Assembly: GCF_002920635.1 (NCBI RefSeq)
Contig: NZ_PQSR01000005.1
Location: 87,908 to 151,907 of the forward strand
DNA: 64,000 bases
Source of the DNA: Streptomyces sp. Ru72
Lineage (GTDB): Bacteria; Actinomycetota; Actinomycetes; Streptomycetales; Streptomycetaceae
Direction of reading: 5' to 3'
Each line of letters opens with the position of its first letter. The stretch's first letter is position 1. The position numbers and the translations under genes are program-made. This document shows positions 18,449-25,236 of the stretch, piece after piece. Below the pieces are notes generated by a model. The model was not told where the DNA came from. It did not search any database and saw nothing but the letters and a program-made list of their open reading frames with translations.

Positions 18449-18859
18449 ATGCGGGTCTTCGTGCTGTGCGCGTGGCTGCTGACCGCCGGTTTGGGCGGTT
18501 ACCTCGCCACCGTGTGGATCCGTCACGGCGGACTGCGGCAACGCACGCCCGGCGTGACGCGACTGCCGCTCTGGCTGGTCCTCGGCCATGTGGCACTCGC
18601 CGTGGCCGGGCTCGTGGCCTGGACCGTGTACCTCGTGGGCGGGACCGGGGCCTCGGCCTGGACGGCGTGCGCGGTCGTCCTGGTCGTGGCCGCCTTCGGC
18701 TTCATGATGCTGCTGCGCTGGCTGCCCAGCTCCGGACGGCACTCCCACGGCGGCACCACCGCCGAACGGCACTTCCCCCTCGCGGCCGTGGTGGCACACG
18801 GGACGAGCGCCGGCGCCACCGTGCTCCTGGTCGTGCTCGTGGCGCTGCGCCGGGCGTGA
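18449..18859 (+). CDS. Small integral membrane protein of unknown function
   Basis: 136 residues with four predicted membrane spans (about 4-22, 43-66, 73-93, 114-134) and His-containing loops (SSGRHSHGG). Start ATG 18449 follows GAAGAGGGGGAAGC. No enzyme motif is visible. Similar four-helix proteins are common in actinomycetes; possible haem-binding or transport roles cannot be judged. Converges on the next gene with a 7-base gap. Confidence 0.72.
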   Translation: MRVFVLCAWLLTAGLGGYLATVWIRHGGLRQRTPGVTRLPLWLVLGHVALAVAGLVAWTVYLVGGTGASAWTACAVVLVVAAFGFMMLLRWLPSSGRHSHGGTTAERHFPLAAVVAHGTSAGATVLLVVLVALRRA

Positions 18860-18866
18860 ACCCGCC

Positions 18867-19706
18867 TCACCCCAGGGTGAGCAGAACGATGGCGACGGCC
18901 GAGCCCACCAGGCCGATCACCTGCGTCCGGGTGGCCCGCTCGTGCAGGACCGCAAGCCCGAGGACGGTGGGAATCGCCGGATACAGGGAGGCCAGGACGA
19001 CGGCGATGGCCATCATCTGCCGACGCGCCGCCCACAGATAGAGGATGAGGCCGAAACTCGCACCCGCCCCGACGAGGACCGCCTCAGCCAGCCGCCGCAC
19101 GGGCTGCCGGAACCGGGGAGCCTGCCGCAAGGCGCTCGGTGCCAGGAGCAGGACGGCGGCGAGACGCCCGGCGGCCACGGGCCACAGACCGCTCGCCGAA
19201 GCGGCCTGAGCGAGGCCGATGTACTGCAGGGCCACCCCCGAACTGGCGATCAGCCCGTCCACCGACGCCTCCCTCCCGTCCCCGCCGCCACCGGGGCGGG
19301 AGCCGCCGGAGACGAGCCACAGGGCAGGCACGGTGAGGCAGATCCCCAGCCAGGCCGCCCCTGTGGGCTGGTCGCCCAGGAGGAAGACACCGCTCAGCAC
19401 GGACAGGGCGACCCCGGTGACGGCGCTCACCGGGACCACGATGCTCATGGCTCCCCGGCTCAGACCGCGGTTGAGGAAGTGCATGGCGGTCCCGCTGCCC
19501 ATCCCCGAGAGGGCGCCCCACACCACATCCGCGGGCCGGACCGTCTCGGCAGGCACCAGAGCCGCGGCCACCACCGCGAACAGAAGGCCGCCGACCTGCC
19601 CGAGGAAGGTGACCACGGTGAAGTGGACCCGGCGGGACAGCAGTCCGCCGGCGAAGTCGACGGCGCCGTAGCAGACCGCCGAGGCCAGTGCGAGAAGAGC
19701 ACCCAT
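18867..19706 (-). CDS. DMT superfamily (EamA) transporter
   Basis: 279 residues with ten predicted membrane spans in two EamA repeats. The first repeat starts MGALLALASAVCYGAVDFAGG; the second has SGVALQYIGLAQAASASG and ends with GLVGSAVAIVLLTLG. DMT exporters carry amino acids, sugars or drugs; no substrate can be assigned. Start ATG 19706 gives the usual N-terminus. Stands alone on the minus strand, 41 bases before the copper operon end. Confidence 0.9.
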   Translation of the reverse strand: MGALLALASAVCYGAVDFAGGLLSRRVHFTVVTFLGQVGGLLFAVVAAALVPAETVRPADVVWGALSGMGSGTAMHFLNRGLSRGAMSIVVPVSAVTGVALSVLSGVFLLGDQPTGAAWLGICLTVPALWLVSGGSRPGGGGDGREASVDGLIASSGVALQYIGLAQAASASGLWPVAAGRLAAVLLLAPSALRQAPRFRQPVRRLAEAVLVGAGASFGLILYLWAARRQMMAIAVVLASLYPAIPTVLGLAVLHERATRTQVIGLVGSAVAIVLLTLG

Positions 19707-19746
19707 CCACCCACAGTTCCCAGGCGCTGGCGCTCGACGCCCCCGG

Positions 19747-20472
19747 TCAGGTCGATGACGGCGGGGTCGTCGGCGGGGTGTGCGGGGCGGACGAGCGCGA
19801 ACCGACCAGGAGCAGGCAGAGCACGGCGACCCCGGCGACGAGTCCGGCGAGGAGCAGCAGCGGGTCGAGGGGGCGGGCCGCGGAGGCGGCGCTGTCGGTC
19901 GGTTCGACGGCCTGCTGGGTGGGTGCCGTCGCGGGGGCCGCCGCTGCCGGGGAGGGGGACGGGCTGCTCGATACGGGTGCGGCGGCTGCCGCGCTGTGGC
20001 CGGTGTGCGCGGTGGGGCCGGCCGCGGCGGCGGACCGGGCGGGCTGCGGCGCCGCGGCGGTGGCCCCGGTGTGCTGGTGCGCGGTGGGAGTGGGGGCGGC
20101 GGCCGCCTTCACCACGAGCTGGGCGGTCATGCCCGGGTGCACGGTGCAGACGTAGCCGTAGGTGCCGGGACTGGTGAACGTGTGGCTCCAGCTGGCGCCC
20201 TTGTTCAGCATCGGGGAGTGGATCGGCTCCGGGCCCGAGGTGGTCTTCACGTCATGGGGCGCCTGGTCCTCGTTGACCCAGGTCACGGTGTCGCCGGCCG
20301 AGATGGTGAGCGAGCGCGGGCTGAAGGCGTAGCCCGACATCACGACGCGGTAGGAGGCGGCAGCGTGCGCGGGGCGGGAGGTGAGGAGCGTGACGGTGCC
20401 CGTCAGGAGCAGGGCGGCCAGCAGAAGGCGTACGGAACGGGCGGGCCGGAGCGGGGCGGTCAGGCGGTGCAT
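19747..20472 (-). CDS. Membrane-anchored cupredoxin (plastocyanin-like) protein
   Basis: 241 residues. Signal peptide (1-38, ending AHA), a cupredoxin domain (about 40-122) with the type 1 copper ligands H73 (APHDV), C109, H112 and M115 (CTVHPGM), an Ala/Pro/Ser-rich stalk (about 123-205) and a C-terminal membrane span (about 207-227). Likely binds or shuttles copper or electrons on the outer face of the membrane. Its ATG lies 13 bases inside the end of the preceding gene, so it is coupled to it. Last gene of the proposed five-gene copper operon. Confidence 0.85.
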   Translation of the reverse strand: MHRLTAPLRPARSVRLLLAALLLTGTVTLLTSRPAHAAASYRVVMSGYAFSPRSLTISAGDTVTWVNEDQAPHDVKTTSGPEPIHSPMLNKGASWSHTFTSPGTYGYVCTVHPGMTAQLVVKAAAAPTPTAHQHTGATAAAPQPARSAAAAGPTAHTGHSAAAAAPVSSSPSPSPAAAAPATAPTQQAVEPTDSAASAARPLDPLLLLAGLVAGVAVLCLLLVGSRSSAPHTPPTTPPSST

Positions 20473-21011
20473 GTGAACTCCGCGGCGAGGAGCAGGCCGA
20501 GGTGGCGTGCGGGGCGTGTCCGGGACAGGGCGAAACCGGTCGTGCGGCGCAGCGGGCCGTAGGGGACGCGTGCGGTGCCGAGGACGAGGAGGCGGCCGTC
20601 GGTGCGTTCGACGACGCGCAGCAGCAGCGTGGCGGGGACGAGCTCCAGCGAGGCGTCGCCCGTGCCGAGGCTCCCGGGCAGGCGCAGTCGTGTTCCGCCC
20701 GCCACCGGTTCGATGGTGGTACTGACGAAGGTGAGCAGGTCGCCGCCGAGCGCGTCGCCGCCGAGCGCGAGGCTCAGGACGCAGTCTTCGGGGTCGGGGG
20801 CGATGGTCAGCGCCGCTTTCTCGACGTCGGCGCGTCGGCGCAGGGTGACCAATGGGCCGATCCGGTAGGTGAGTTCGGCGATGCGGCGGTTGGCGGCGGC
20901 CGTGTAGGCGCCGGGGCGGGGCAGCCGGTCGTGGTGGGTACGCGGTGGCAGCGTCGCGGTGGACGACGTGTGTACCGGGAGCGGTTGCGTGGGCGGGAGT
21001 TCGGTGGTCAT
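20460..21011 (-). CDS. YceI-like protein, putative
   Basis: 183 residues, no signal peptide or membrane span. A segment (about 85-130) with LTFVSTTIEPVAGGTRLR and GSLGTGDASLELVP resembles the beta strands of YceI (lipocalin-like, isoprenoid-binding) proteins, but the match is partial. It is placed between two cupredoxin genes; YceI proteins are often found beside redox or copper proteins. Otherwise unrecognised. Start ATG 21011 follows GAGGTACC, a weak ribosome site. Confidence 0.6.
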   Translation of the reverse strand: MTTELPPTQPLPVHTSSTATLPPRTHHDRLPRPGAYTAAANRRIAELTYRIGPLVTLRRRADVEKAALTIAPDPEDCVLSLALGGDALGGDLLTFVSTTIEPVAGGTRLRLPGSLGTGDASLELVPATLLLRVVERTDGRLLVLGTARVPYGPLRRTTGFALSRTRPARHLGLLLAAEFTCTA

Positions 21012-21122
21012 GGCGGTACCTCGGGCTCGTGACGGGGCGCCTGACGGATCCGGGACAATGGCGGTGGTGGCGGGCCGGCCGACTGCGACTCGGCCGGCCC
21101 GCCACGTCTCGTCGCCCTTCCG

Positions 21123-22202
21123 TCAGCAGGAGTTGGTGAGGTAGTCCTTGGTGGGGGCGAGCATGTGCTCGGCCCAGACGGTGTGCATCTTCACGTAGGC
21201 GTCGGGGTTGAGGATGTCCGAGACCTGCTGGCCCGGCGACTCCTCGAGGTGCGCGGAGTCGATGTGCTGGAGGAGCACCGTGAGGGTGTCGTCGCCGACG
21301 GAGCCGGCGCCGTTCACGGCCGGGGTGAGGATGGACTCCACCCAGACGGTGTGCATCTTGATGTAGTTGTCGAGGTTGAGCGCGTCCTGGACCTGCTGTC
21401 CCGGGGACTCCTCCAGATGGGCCTTGTCGATGTGCTGGAGGATCGGCAGCAGGACCTGCTGGATGCTGACGCAGCTCTCGCCGCCGTCGTCACCGCTGCC
21501 GCCGCCCGTACCGCCCGAGCCGCTGCTGCCGCCGTGCGAGCCGCCGCTGGAGCCGCCGGAGCCCGAGCCTCCCGTGCCGCCCCCGGTGGAACCGCCCGTG
21601 GATCCGCCCGTGGACCCGCCGGTGGACCCGCCGGTGGAGCCTCCGGTCGAACCACCCGTGGAGCCTCCGGTCGAACCCCCGGAGCCCGATCCGCCCGTAC
21701 CGCCGCCGGTGCCGCCGCCGCTGTCGGCGACGACGGTGATGGAGGCCGTCATGTCCGGGTGGACGGCGCAGTAGTACTTGTACGTACCGGGCTTGGTGAA
21801 GGTGTACGACCAGCTGTCGCCCTTGTTCAGAGTGCCGGAGTCGAACTTGGCGGGGCCGCTCGTGGTGGTGACCGTGTGTGGCGCGGAGTCCTCGTTGACC
21901 CACTTCACGGTCTGGCCGACCTTGATGGTCAGGGCCTGCTGGGCGAACTTGTAGTTCGTGATCTTGATGGTGTAGTCGGCCGCCTTGGCCTGGGACGCGG
22001 CCGGCTGGGCCTGGGCCATGGAGTGAGCTTCGGCGGCCGGTGCGGCGGTCGCCGGAGCGGCTGCGCCGCTGGACGCCTGGAGCAGGCCCAGACAGGCGAC
22101 GGCTGCGAGGCCGGCGCCCGCGCCGGTGGCCAGCAGTACCCGGTTTCCCACCCGGGAGCGCCGGTGGCGCGGCGGGGGAGCGGGGATGTCGTCGGTACGC
22201 AT
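21123..22202 (-). CDS. Secreted cupredoxin with Gly/Ser/Thr linker and two C-terminal LEESPG/HTVW repeats
   Basis: 359 residues. A basic N-terminus and signal/anchor helix (about 21-45) lead to a cupredoxin domain (about 75-159) with copper ligands H109 (APHTV), C145, H148 and M151 (CAVHPDM). Residues about 160-238 are a GGSTGG-type low-complexity linker. The C-terminus (about 253-352) has two copies of a roughly 45-residue unit sharing LQHID.AHLEESPGQQV and KMHTVW; a cysteine lies just before the first copy and another ends the protein. Strong AAGGAGAG ribosome site. The C-terminal repeat was not recognised; its conserved His and Met residues suggest metal or haem binding (inference). Confidence 0.83.
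   Translation of the reverse strand: MRTDDIPAPPPRHRRSRVGNRVLLATGAGAGLAAVACLGLLQASSGAAAPATAAPAAEAHSMAQAQPAASQAKAADYTIKITNYKFAQQALTIKVGQTVKWVNEDSAPHTVTTTSGPAKFDSGTLNKGDSWSYTFTKPGTYKYYCAVHPDMTASITVVADSGGGTGGGTGGSGSGGSTGGSTGGSTGGSTGGSTGGSTGGSTGGSTGGGTGGSGSGGSSGGSHGGSSGSGGTGGGSGDDGGESCVSIQQVLLPILQHIDKAHLEESPGQQVQDALNLDNYIKMHTVWVESILTPAVNGAGSVGDDTLTVLLQHIDSAHLEESPGQQVSDILNPDAYVKMHTVWAEHMLAPTKDYLTNSC
21147..21446 (-). repeat. two tandem protein repeats (LEESPG/HTVW)
   Basis: Coding repeat inside the cupredoxin gene: residues about 253-297 and 308-352. About two thirds of aligned residues are identical, including LQHID, AHLEESPGQQV and KMHTVW. The two are divided by a Gly/Val-rich spacer. Confidence 0.9.
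21490..21725 (-). repeat. low-complexity coding repeat (GGSTGG linker)
   Basis: Tandem 12-bp-type words encoding GGST units, with interspersed GSGGS. It forms the flexible linker between the cupredoxin domain and the C-terminal repeats, and is prone to slippage. Confidence 0.85.
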
Positions 22203-22262
22203 GATCGTGTGTCTCTCCTTGTCGGCTGAGAGGGTGAGTGGGGTGGGACAGGGGGAAGCCGG

Positions 22263-23612
22263 TCAGCGGCCGGGAGCGGACGTGACCAGCAGACTCGTCG
22301 CGGCGAGAACGACGAGGACGAGCCCCGTCTCAGCCGCGACCGAGTAGACGAAGGGCCGTACGGTGGCGCGGTCCCCGCGCAGCAGCACGGCGATGTCGAG
22401 CCGGGTGCGCACCCAGCTCCGGCTGCCCTGGGCGATCAGCAGCACGGCGGCCAGGACGGCCAGTTTGAGCAGCAGCAGGCGGCCGTAGCCGGTGTGGAAC
22501 AGGGCCCCGAACGAGCCGAGGATCTGCCAGGCCAGCACCGCTCCGGCCACAGCGATCGCCGCGACGGACACGCCGGCCAGCGTGGAGTAGCCCGACACGG
22601 CGGCCGACAGCTCATCCGGGCGCCGTCGCGGCAGCACCCCGAGGAGCAGCAGGGTCAGCCCGCCCAGCCACACGGACACGCCGAGCAGGTGCACCAGGTC
22701 GGCCACCGCCCCCCAACCCGGGTGCGTACCCTCGGCGTTGTGGCCCGCCATGCCGGTGGTGCGGAGCAGTCCGAGGGCGACCGCGAGAGCACCCACCCGC
22801 CAGCCCGGCGAGCGTGCGGTCCGCTCACCACCCTGGAGGAGGGCGGCGAGCACGATTGCGGCGAGCACCCACATCAGCACCCGGCAGGCGGCCACGACGC
22901 CGACCTCCGTACCCAGCAGATCCCGGTACGTGGCCAGGTGAAGGACATCCCCGATCGTTCCCATCGCTCCGTACGCGCCCTCAAGCCCCGGCGCCACCAC
23001 GCCGGTCGCGAGCCCACCCGCCCAGGCGAGCGTGAGGATGCGGCGGGTACGACGATCCTGGGCGCCCTGCGGCCAGAGCAGTGCGAGGAAGGCGAGGCCG
23101 CCGATGTAGAGGGCGAGGGCGAGGTATCCGGCCCACCGAACGGTCGCCCAAGCCGTGCGCACGTCGGCGGAAGGCGCGGGTGCGGATGCGTCTTCGGAGG
23201 CGGGCGGAGCCGTCGTCTTGGCGGTGAGCGGGAAGGAGAGTGTCCCGGAGGTCGGATGACCGTCCTCCAGGTCGCGCACCTGCCAAACCAGGCCGAGCCG
23301 GTCCTGCCCGGTCGCCTTCGGAACGGCCACCACGATGACATTGCCGTGGCCATCGCCCTGGTCCGGACGGGACACCACGAGCCGCTTGCCACCGGCACTG
23401 ACGCGGACGTCGGGCAGGTCGACCGGCTCACTGAAGGTCAGGCGCACCGTGGCCGGCGTGTGCGTGAGCCGAGCGCCGTCCTTGGGCGAGGAGGACTCCA
23501 GTTCGGTGTGGGCCGAAGCGGCGGGCGCGAGCAGCAGCAACACGGCGACGGCGGCGACGGCGGTCAGGGCAGTCGTCCACAGGGACACGGCGCGGTGTCT
23601 CACTCCTCTCAC
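22263..23612 (-). CDS. CopC-CopD fusion copper resistance/uptake protein
   Basis: About 449 residues. After a signal peptide ending ASA, the CopC domain begins HTELESSSPKDGARL, with His1 of the mature protein as the expected copper ligand; DLPDVRV and DGH follow. The C-terminal CopD part has eight membrane spans with GHNAEG and HLLGVSVWLGGL. CopC-CopD proteins bind periplasmic-side copper and move it across the membrane. Start chosen at GTG 23612, preceded by GAGAGG and just inside the stop of the upstream gene; other starts (23588-23675) are possible. Third position is typical GC-rich Streptomyces. Confidence 0.88.
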   Translation of the reverse strand: MRGVRHRAVSLWTTALTAVAAVAVLLLLAPAASAHTELESSSPKDGARLTHTPATVRLTFSEPVDLPDVRVSAGGKRLVVSRPDQGDGHGNVIVVAVPKATGQDRLGLVWQVRDLEDGHPTSGTLSFPLTAKTTAPPASEDASAPAPSADVRTAWATVRWAGYLALALYIGGLAFLALLWPQGAQDRRTRRILTLAWAGGLATGVVAPGLEGAYGAMGTIGDVLHLATYRDLLGTEVGVVAACRVLMWVLAAIVLAALLQGGERTARSPGWRVGALAVALGLLRTTGMAGHNAEGTHPGWGAVADLVHLLGVSVWLGGLTLLLLGVLPRRRPDELSAAVSGYSTLAGVSVAAIAVAGAVLAWQILGSFGALFHTGYGRLLLLKLAVLAAVLLIAQGSRSWVRTRLDIAVLLRGDRATVRPFVYSVAAETGLVLVVLAATSLLVTSAPGR

Positions 23613-23623
23613 GGGAGCACCTC

Positions 23624-24289
23624 TCACGGGAGCACCTCCGGCAGCACCGAGGGCGACGGTGCGACGCCGACGCACAGCGACGAGAGACCGGTGGCCGACG
23701 GCGACGAGGACGGAGAGGGCGTCGGGGAAGCCGTGACTGCGGAGGCGTCCGCTCCGAGCAGACCGTCCAGCAGCCCGGTCACGGCGGTGAGCGTTCCGCT
23801 CAGCAGCGGCTGCACGAGGTGCACCTCCCCCTTCCGGCAGCCGTCCGACGGCGACGGAGAAGGAGTGGGGGAAGGCGCGGACGGAGGGTGATCGGGTGGC
23901 GAATCGGAGGGGCCGGGCACGGGCATCCCGCCTCCGTCCCCGCCGCCGGCGTCGGAACCGCCGTGGCCGCCGTGCTCACCGGAAGAAGACGTGTCGCTGA
24001 CGACGGGAATTCCGGCACCGCCGCCTTCGGCCCAGGAACCCACCGATGAACCGGCCCCCATATCGCCACCGGGATTTCCGGAATCCCCGGAGGCCGCACC
24101 CTGGGAAGGGCCGACGGGAGGGGACGGAGCCGGGGCTGCGGGCGGTGTGGCGGTGCCCAGGGCCGTGGGTGCCGGCGCGCCGATGCCGGAGGCGTATCCG
24201 AGCACGACGATCACCGCCGCGACCAGCGCCCCCGCCACGATCTCGTCGCGATGGTCTCCCGGCCAGGACGCCCTGGCGAAAAAGGACAT
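23624..24289 (-). CDS. Membrane-anchored Pro/Ser/Gly-rich protein of unknown function
   Basis: 221 residues. One N-terminal membrane span (about 17-36) followed by a long low-complexity extracytoplasmic region rich in Pro, Ser and Gly with a His-containing patch (GEHGGHGGSD). Two cysteines (CRKGEVHLVQPLLSG and SSLCVG) bracket a short hydrophobic helix (VTGLLDGLLGADAS). Excellent ribosome site AGGAGG. First gene of the copper operon; could be a metal-binding or surface-display component, but nothing is recognised. Confidence 0.65.
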   Translation of the reverse strand: MSFFARASWPGDHRDEIVAGALVAAVIVVLGYASGIGAPAPTALGTATPPAAPAPSPPVGPSQGAASGDSGNPGGDMGAGSSVGSWAEGGGAGIPVVSDTSSSGEHGGHGGSDAGGGDGGGMPVPGPSDSPPDHPPSAPSPTPSPSPSDGCRKGEVHLVQPLLSGTLTAVTGLLDGLLGADASAVTASPTPSPSSSPSATGLSSLCVGVAPSPSVLPEVLP

Positions 24290-24722
24290 GGCCCCTCCTG
24301 ACGCTGTGCGTGAAAGGCAGTGCCCAGGAGTGGACCGGGACGAGGATTCCCCCCAGCTACGCGTCAGTTAATCGCCCGTTTCAATGCCTCAGGGTCGACC
24401 CCTGCCGGACTGTGAGAACGGACCTCCCCGTACCAAACCAGTGCATCGCATTCCATGAAGAAAATGGAGGGCATGTGAATTCGAACGAATTCCTCATTTA
24501 TTCCTTCACGGAATCACCGCGAATGCATATGCAGGGCTCTGCCTTATGCGGAGGCGGTCACCGGTCGACTGTGCGGCCCCGCTCGACAGTCACGGCAGCG
24601 TCCGGGTTCCGGGGCGCGGACGGCCTGCCCGACATGGGCGGCCCGGACGTCTGCGGCAGGCTGTGCACCCGCTCCGCCGTACCGATCGTCATGATCACCG
24701 CCCGGCTGTCGACCGGGGTCGG
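24290..24722. other. divergent-free intergenic region, relatively AT-rich
   Basis: 433 bases between the copper operon start and the end of the NmtR-like gene. It holds the candidate ECF promoter given separately, an imperfect palindrome AATTCG-AA-CGAATT (24478-24491), and an AT-rich stretch near 24480-24510. No reliable small gene was seen. Confidence 0.4.
24358..24383 (-). promoter_or_regulatory. candidate ECF-type promoter of the copper operon
   Basis: On the minus strand, TGAAAC and CGTA are spaced by 16 bases, about 70 bases before the ATG at 24289. This fits the general ECF sigma pattern (AAC ... CGT). It is a pattern match only. Confidence 0.35.
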
Positions 24723-25127
24723 TCAGGCGCCCGCGACGGGCGCCTCTTCCCGCTCCGGCTCAGTGCCGGTGCCGGCGGTGTCGCTCAGGCCGAGGCGGAG
24801 GTGCTCGACGTGGTAGACGGCCTGGTCGAGGAGTTCGGCGACGTGGTTGTCGTAGAGGGAGTACACCACTGAGCGGCCCTTTCGGGTGCCGACGACGAGG
24901 CCCAGGTTGCGCAGCAGGCGCAGTTGGTGGGAGCAGGCGGACTGTTCCATGCCGACCTCGGCGGCCAACTCGGTCGCGGGCAGGGGGCCTTGCCGCAGGC
25001 GGGCGAGGATGAGCAGCCGTGAGGGGGTCGCCAGTGCCTGGAGGGTGGTGGCGACCTTCGCCGCGCTGGCGGCGTCCAGGTGTCCGCGCGGGACGCTTCC
25101 GGCTGGCGGTGCGGCTCCATGACCCAT
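24723..25127 (-). CDS. nmtR: NmtR-type ArsR/SmtB nickel/cobalt-sensing repressor
   Basis: 134 residues. Winged helix with TELAAEVGMEQSACSHQLRLLR split as recognition region (52-73) and a dimer helix carrying the alpha-5 metal set D93, H95, H106, H109. The N-terminus MGHG matches M. tuberculosis NmtR, where the Gly2-His3 end completes the Ni(II) site; this decided the start at 25127 over an upstream ATG at 25160. NmtR's later C-terminal His residues are not kept. It should repress the divergent ATPase gene until Ni or Co binds. Confidence 0.88.
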   Translation of the reverse strand: MGHGAAPPAGSVPRGHLDAASAAKVATTLQALATPSRLLILARLRQGPLPATELAAEVGMEQSACSHQLRLLRNLGLVVGTRKGRSVVYSLYDNHVAELLDQAVYHVEHLRLGLSDTAGTGTEPEREEAPVAGA

Positions 25128-25152
25128 GCGCACATGGTACGGGGCACCTCCC

Positions 25153-25176
25153 ATGAACACATGAATGTCTCTTCAT
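25153..25176. promoter_or_regulatory. probable NmtR operator
   Basis: Between the divergent repressor and ATPase genes: ATGAACAC (25153-25160) directly followed by ATGAATGTCTCTTCAT (25161-25176), whose ends ATGAA/TTCAT form an inverted repeat of the size ArsR-family dimers bind. Location and AT-richness within a GC-rich region support it. Confidence 0.5.
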
Positions 25177-25236
25177 TCGTTCCTGCTACGGTGGTGGGGC
25201 CGGACCGTGTTCCGCCCCCGATCCGTGAAGGACCCC

